Shown: piece after piece, positions 61,513 to 64,000 of the stretch
Layout of the letters: every line of letters begins with the position of its first letter
Position numbering within the stretch: position 1 is the stretch's first letter
Assembly (NCBI RefSeq): GCF_016907925.1
Contig: NZ_JAFBCZ010000031.1
Coordinates: 1-64,000, forward strand
Direction of reading: 5' to 3'
Length of the DNA stretch: 64,000 nucleotides
From: Herpetosiphon giganteus
GTDB taxonomy: Bacteria; Chloroflexota; Chloroflexia; Chloroflexales; Herpetosiphonaceae
Notes under the pieces: model-generated
The model's database searches: none
What the model was told of the DNA's origin: nothing
The model's input: the letters and a program-made list of their open reading frames with translations, nothing else
Program-made: the position numbers and the translations under genes

Positions 61513-62874
61513 TTAAATGTTGCGCTGCAAGGGCAAATTTGGCACCAACGTGGATACTCTCGGGCGAATTTTGCTCATCAAAACAGGAATAAAGACCCGG
61601 GGATGAAACAGCGCCGTTGGATTGCCGATCATATGAATCGTTTTGATGAATTCGCTAAATACGACGTTGCTATACACGCTAGCTTGGTTGATTTGCTCAA
61701 AGTAGGGAGCCAAAAATTTGCTGGCTAAGGGGCGCTTGAAATTTGGATCATAACGGGCATCTTCGCCGCTGGCCATTTCCCAAGCAAACTGATTGCTTTT
61801 GGCCAAATCGTGCTGAAAGCGCTGGCCCCAGGCTGCCGAGCCACGATCTTGCTCTTTGAGCTTTTGGCCAAGCAAAATTGCGCCCAGCGTGGCGGTGCTA
61901 ATGCCTTGGCCATAAATGGGATTGAAGGCGCAAACCGCATCGCCCAACGCTACTACGCCTGCTGGCAATTGCATGCGCTCGTAATGGCGTTGACGATTTT
62001 CGGTGCGGGCATAGCCACTGGTTGGGCTGAGAGGCTGGGCGTTGCTGAGCAAATCGGCCAAAATTGGCGAGGGCAATTCGCGCAGCCATTGCATAAAGCC
62101 TGCTTCATCGGTTGGTGGCTTAGCCTGATTAACTCCGCCGCCAGTCACAATCCAACGATTGCCCTCAACTTCGAGCAAAATCGCGCCTTTGGGAGCGCTT
62201 GGCGGCTGTTGCATCACAAACAGGCCTTTCCATTCGTTCCAGCCTTCGGGTTTGGCGTAGATGCGCGAGGTATAGCCAAGTTTGGCATCGAGCACAGTTT
62301 CGCTGACCGTGCCACACCCAAGCTCGGCCAGCCATGTGGCCAATTTGGAGCTGCGCCCGCTGGCATCAACTACTAAATCGGCGTATAAGCTGGTTTCGCT
62401 GCCATCTTGGCGATTGCGCGCTTGCACGCCTTGGATATGCCGCCGATTGCCGATTAAATTGATTGCATCGTGTTGGGCAAAAAATTGAATGTTCGGGTTT
62501 TGCAGCAAGCGGCGGCGAATTGCCCAATCGAATAACGGGCGGGTAGCCGAGAGGGTTTTTAATTCGGTTGGATGCGGCGTTGTCCAGCCATTTTTGAGAT
62601 AGTAGTGGCAATCGTTGACAATATCAAACAATTGCGCACCGAGATCTTGGAGTTCTTGATTAATGCCGGGAAACATACTTTCCAGCTCGCGCGCGCCACG
62701 AATCAAGAGCAGATGAACGTGACGACCTTGGGGCACGCCCGCCCGAAAATCGCCGCCCTCAGGCAAACTATCACGTTCAAGCACGCTCACACGGCCATAA
62801 TGGTGCGACAAAATATGAGCCGTAACTAATCCGCTGATGCTCGATCCAATAACAATCGCGTGATCTTGCAGCAT
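61513..62874 (-). CDS. FAD-dependent monooxygenase-like protein (copy 2)
   Basis: 453 aa, AAGGAG before ATG 62874. 'HAIVIGSSISGLVTAHILSH', 'VSVLERDSLPEGGDFRAGVP', 'LPAGVVALGDAVCAFNPIYG' (GD motif intact), 'YGQGISTATLGAILLGQKLK'. It shares length, all blocks and flanking words with the copy at 60079-61437. The 75-bp gap suggests one transcript. Tandem duplication or assembly of related enzymes in a small pathway. Confidence 0.88.
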   Translation of the reverse strand: MLQDHAIVIGSSISGLVTAHILSHHYGRVSVLERDSLPEGGDFRAGVPQGRHVHLLLIRGARELESMFPGINQELQDLGAQLFDIVNDCHYYLKNGWTTPHPTELKTLSATRPLFDWAIRRRLLQNPNIQFFAQHDAINLIGNRRHIQGVQARNRQDGSETSLYADLVVDASGRSSKLATWLAELGCGTVSETVLDAKLGYTSRIYAKPEGWNEWKGLFVMQQPPSAPKGAILLEVEGNRWIVTGGGVNQAKPPTDEAGFMQWLRELPSPILADLLSNAQPLSPTSGYARTENRQRHYERMQLPAGVVALGDAVCAFNPIYGQGISTATLGAILLGQKLKEQDRGSAAWGQRFQHDLAKSNQFAWEMASGEDARYDPNFKRPLASKFLAPYFEQINQASVYSNVVFSEFIKTIHMIGNPTALFHPRVFIPVLMSKIRPRVSTLVPNLPLQRNI

Positions 62875-63059
62875 TGTAGAACTCCTTGGTTATTGGTTGT
62901 TGATCGTATTGTCGCTGGTGTGACATTGGTGGTGGGTTCGCTGCTGAAGGTCGGGAGCGTTGGTGCAATCTTGTGATGCAAAAGTAATAATTTCATGCAG
63001 CAACCAAAATTTTGATTGCTGCATAGTAGCATACATAATGTGTTTTGTACGGTTTTTTT

Positions 63060-63956
63060 CTAGGCTAGAAAGGCTTGGTTGAGTAGGTCATTTGGACACT
63101 CAAGTTGGGGTATTTGGTGGAATTTATTTGCATAGAGGCTGGTGCGCAGTTGTTCGCCAAGTTCGGCATAGCTGATTTGGGGCTGCGCACTCAAAATAGT
63201 GTTCAAAAAGAAGCTCATTGCGCCGTGGTAGGTTCCGCCAAAGTTGGCATCGGCGGCAACTTGCTCTGCTTTGCAGGCAGCAAGGAGCACCAGATTTTCG
63301 TGCTGCGGGCGTTGGCCAAAGCGCTGTTTTTGCAACGAACCAAGCAATTCGCCAGCAAACTTGGCAATTTCAGCGGGGTCGCTATTGCGTTGCTGAAGAT
63401 CAAGAATCTGCTGGCTGACGGCAGCAACTTGGTTTTGTTGGTAGGCAGCTTTTTTGGCTTTAATTTCGGCGTAGACCTCGTTGGCTGGGGTTAATGTGCG
63501 ATAGCGAATATCGGCAAACGGGTCTTTGCTAATCGTGCCCGAATGGCAACAATCCATCAGCAAAATGAGCCGTGTTGTGCCCAAAAAACCTTGATACAGC
63601 TCGGCCAAATGATCGTCGGTCAGCACGCCAGCACTGAGATAATCGATTGGGGCGAGGCATTCATCAGCGCCATCTGGTTCGTCGCCATTTTGATCTGGCT
63701 GGGGCAGGCCATGGCCAGCATAGTGAAAGATGCGCACTTCTGGCTGACCATCGTTGAGTGGTTCGGCGAGCCAGCGCAGATTGTCGATAATTGCTTGGCG
63801 GGTGGCATCTCCATCGCTGATGAGCCGTAGTTGATCAGCGGCAGCACCATGCTGGGTTTTGAGCAGTTCGCGCACGGCAGTTACATCGTTGACACATCCC
63901 TTGAGTGGTCGCTCGCTATACGTATTGATTCCCACAAATAAGCCACGCATACCCAT
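63060..63956 (-). CDS. Caspase-like (C14) protease
   Basis: 298 aa, ATG 63956 with GAGGAG upstream. Caspase p20-type domain: 'GLFVGINTYSERPLKGCVND' at the start, catalytic His82 ('RIFHYAGHGLPQ'), Cys136/137 ('LILLMDCCHSGT'; Cys137 aligns with the metacaspase nucleophile). C-terminal half (about 160-298) is helical with a QxxQ-rich stretch and 'VLLAACKAEQVAADANFGGT' (p10-like). An orthocaspase of bacteria; no partner domain or neighbour defines its role. Upstream region to the window edge shows no gene. Confidence 0.92.
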   Translation of the reverse strand: MGMRGLFVGINTYSERPLKGCVNDVTAVRELLKTQHGAAADQLRLISDGDATRQAIIDNLRWLAEPLNDGQPEVRIFHYAGHGLPQPDQNGDEPDGADECLAPIDYLSAGVLTDDHLAELYQGFLGTTRLILLMDCCHSGTISKDPFADIRYRTLTPANEVYAEIKAKKAAYQQNQVAAVSQQILDLQQRNSDPAEIAKFAGELLGSLQKQRFGQRPQHENLVLLAACKAEQVAADANFGGTYHGAMSFFLNTILSAQPQISYAELGEQLRTSLYANKFHQIPQLECPNDLLNQAFLA

Positions 63957-64000
63957 TGCTGCACGCTCCTCAGATAGTTATTTGGCTATTACAGTAGTTG

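Overview
The window reads as a chromosomal segment of a filamentous Chloroflexota bacterium, most likely Herpetosiphon or a close relative. The evidence is inferential: mid-50% GC by eye, many multidomain histidine kinases and lone receivers, proline/threonine-rich lipoproteins, a mosaic of housekeeping and secondary-metabolism-like genes, and unusual families of short intergenic tandem repeats. No database search was possible. There are no rRNA genes, CRISPR arrays, complete insertion sequences or plasmid/phage modules. One tRNA (Ser, GGA) is present.

Layout. 1-5 kb: a membrane protein that appears to continue by a -1 frameshift into a second frame running off the left edge; then two DinB-like genes flanking a fused ArsR-SRPBCC gene with an embedded operator; a PPOX protein and a lipoprotein. 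5-11 kb: an HNH nuclease with a phosphorothioate-binding-like N-terminus, and a two-gene unit of a giant NACHT-like/HEAT protein and a receiver-HTH-membrane protein. 11-17 kb: a divergent OYE-like protein, a lone receiver, a QNQYAPPA-repeat membrane protein, a GNAT, an M1 peptidase, an MBL hydrolase and a thioredoxin-like ferredoxin. 17-21 kb: a pair of histidine kinases. 21-25.3 kb: a Na/Pi-type transporter with a universal stress protein, pabA/trpG, and an antitoxin with two tandem Doc/Fic toxins. 25.3-33.5 kb: ECF sigma factor with a histidine kinase, folC, then a receiver / receiver-adenylate cyclase / 7TM kinase cassette. 33.4-45 kb: hutI, a WYL regulator, a CrtI-type desaturase, a DsbA-VKOR disulfide pair, a GNAT, an M50 protease, an RlmD-type methyltransferase, a FecR-like protein and tgt. 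45-53 kb: globin, a GGDEF/EAL protein, an aldo-keto reductase/AraC island between near-identical 19-bp repeats, and hutU. 53-64 kb: pepA, a second MBL hydrolase, TetR, a receiver, tRNA-Ser, DUF3224, a zinc-ribbon membrane protein, NUDIX, PfpI, two paralogous FAD monooxygenases and a caspase-like protease.

How the genes fit together. Signal transduction dominates: six histidine kinase or receiver loci, one cyclase and one c-di-GMP protein, mostly not in classic one-kinase/one-regulator pairs. Histidine catabolism is split, with hutI and hutU about 17 kb apart and no hutH in between. DsbA and VKOR form a complete oxidative folding pair. Five intergenic regions carry a composite repeat landscape (9-mer cgaag repeats, 7/8-mer repeats, and a C/G-rich hairpin element of about 150 bp) that in one case has invaded the 3' end of pabA.

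The most promising items for novelty are the NACHT-like/HEAT plus receiver-HTH-membrane operon, the slippery-site frameshift at the left edge, the double-Doc toxin module, and the ArsR-SRPBCC gene with a leaderless autoregulated promoter plus an internal Shine-Dalgarno start.
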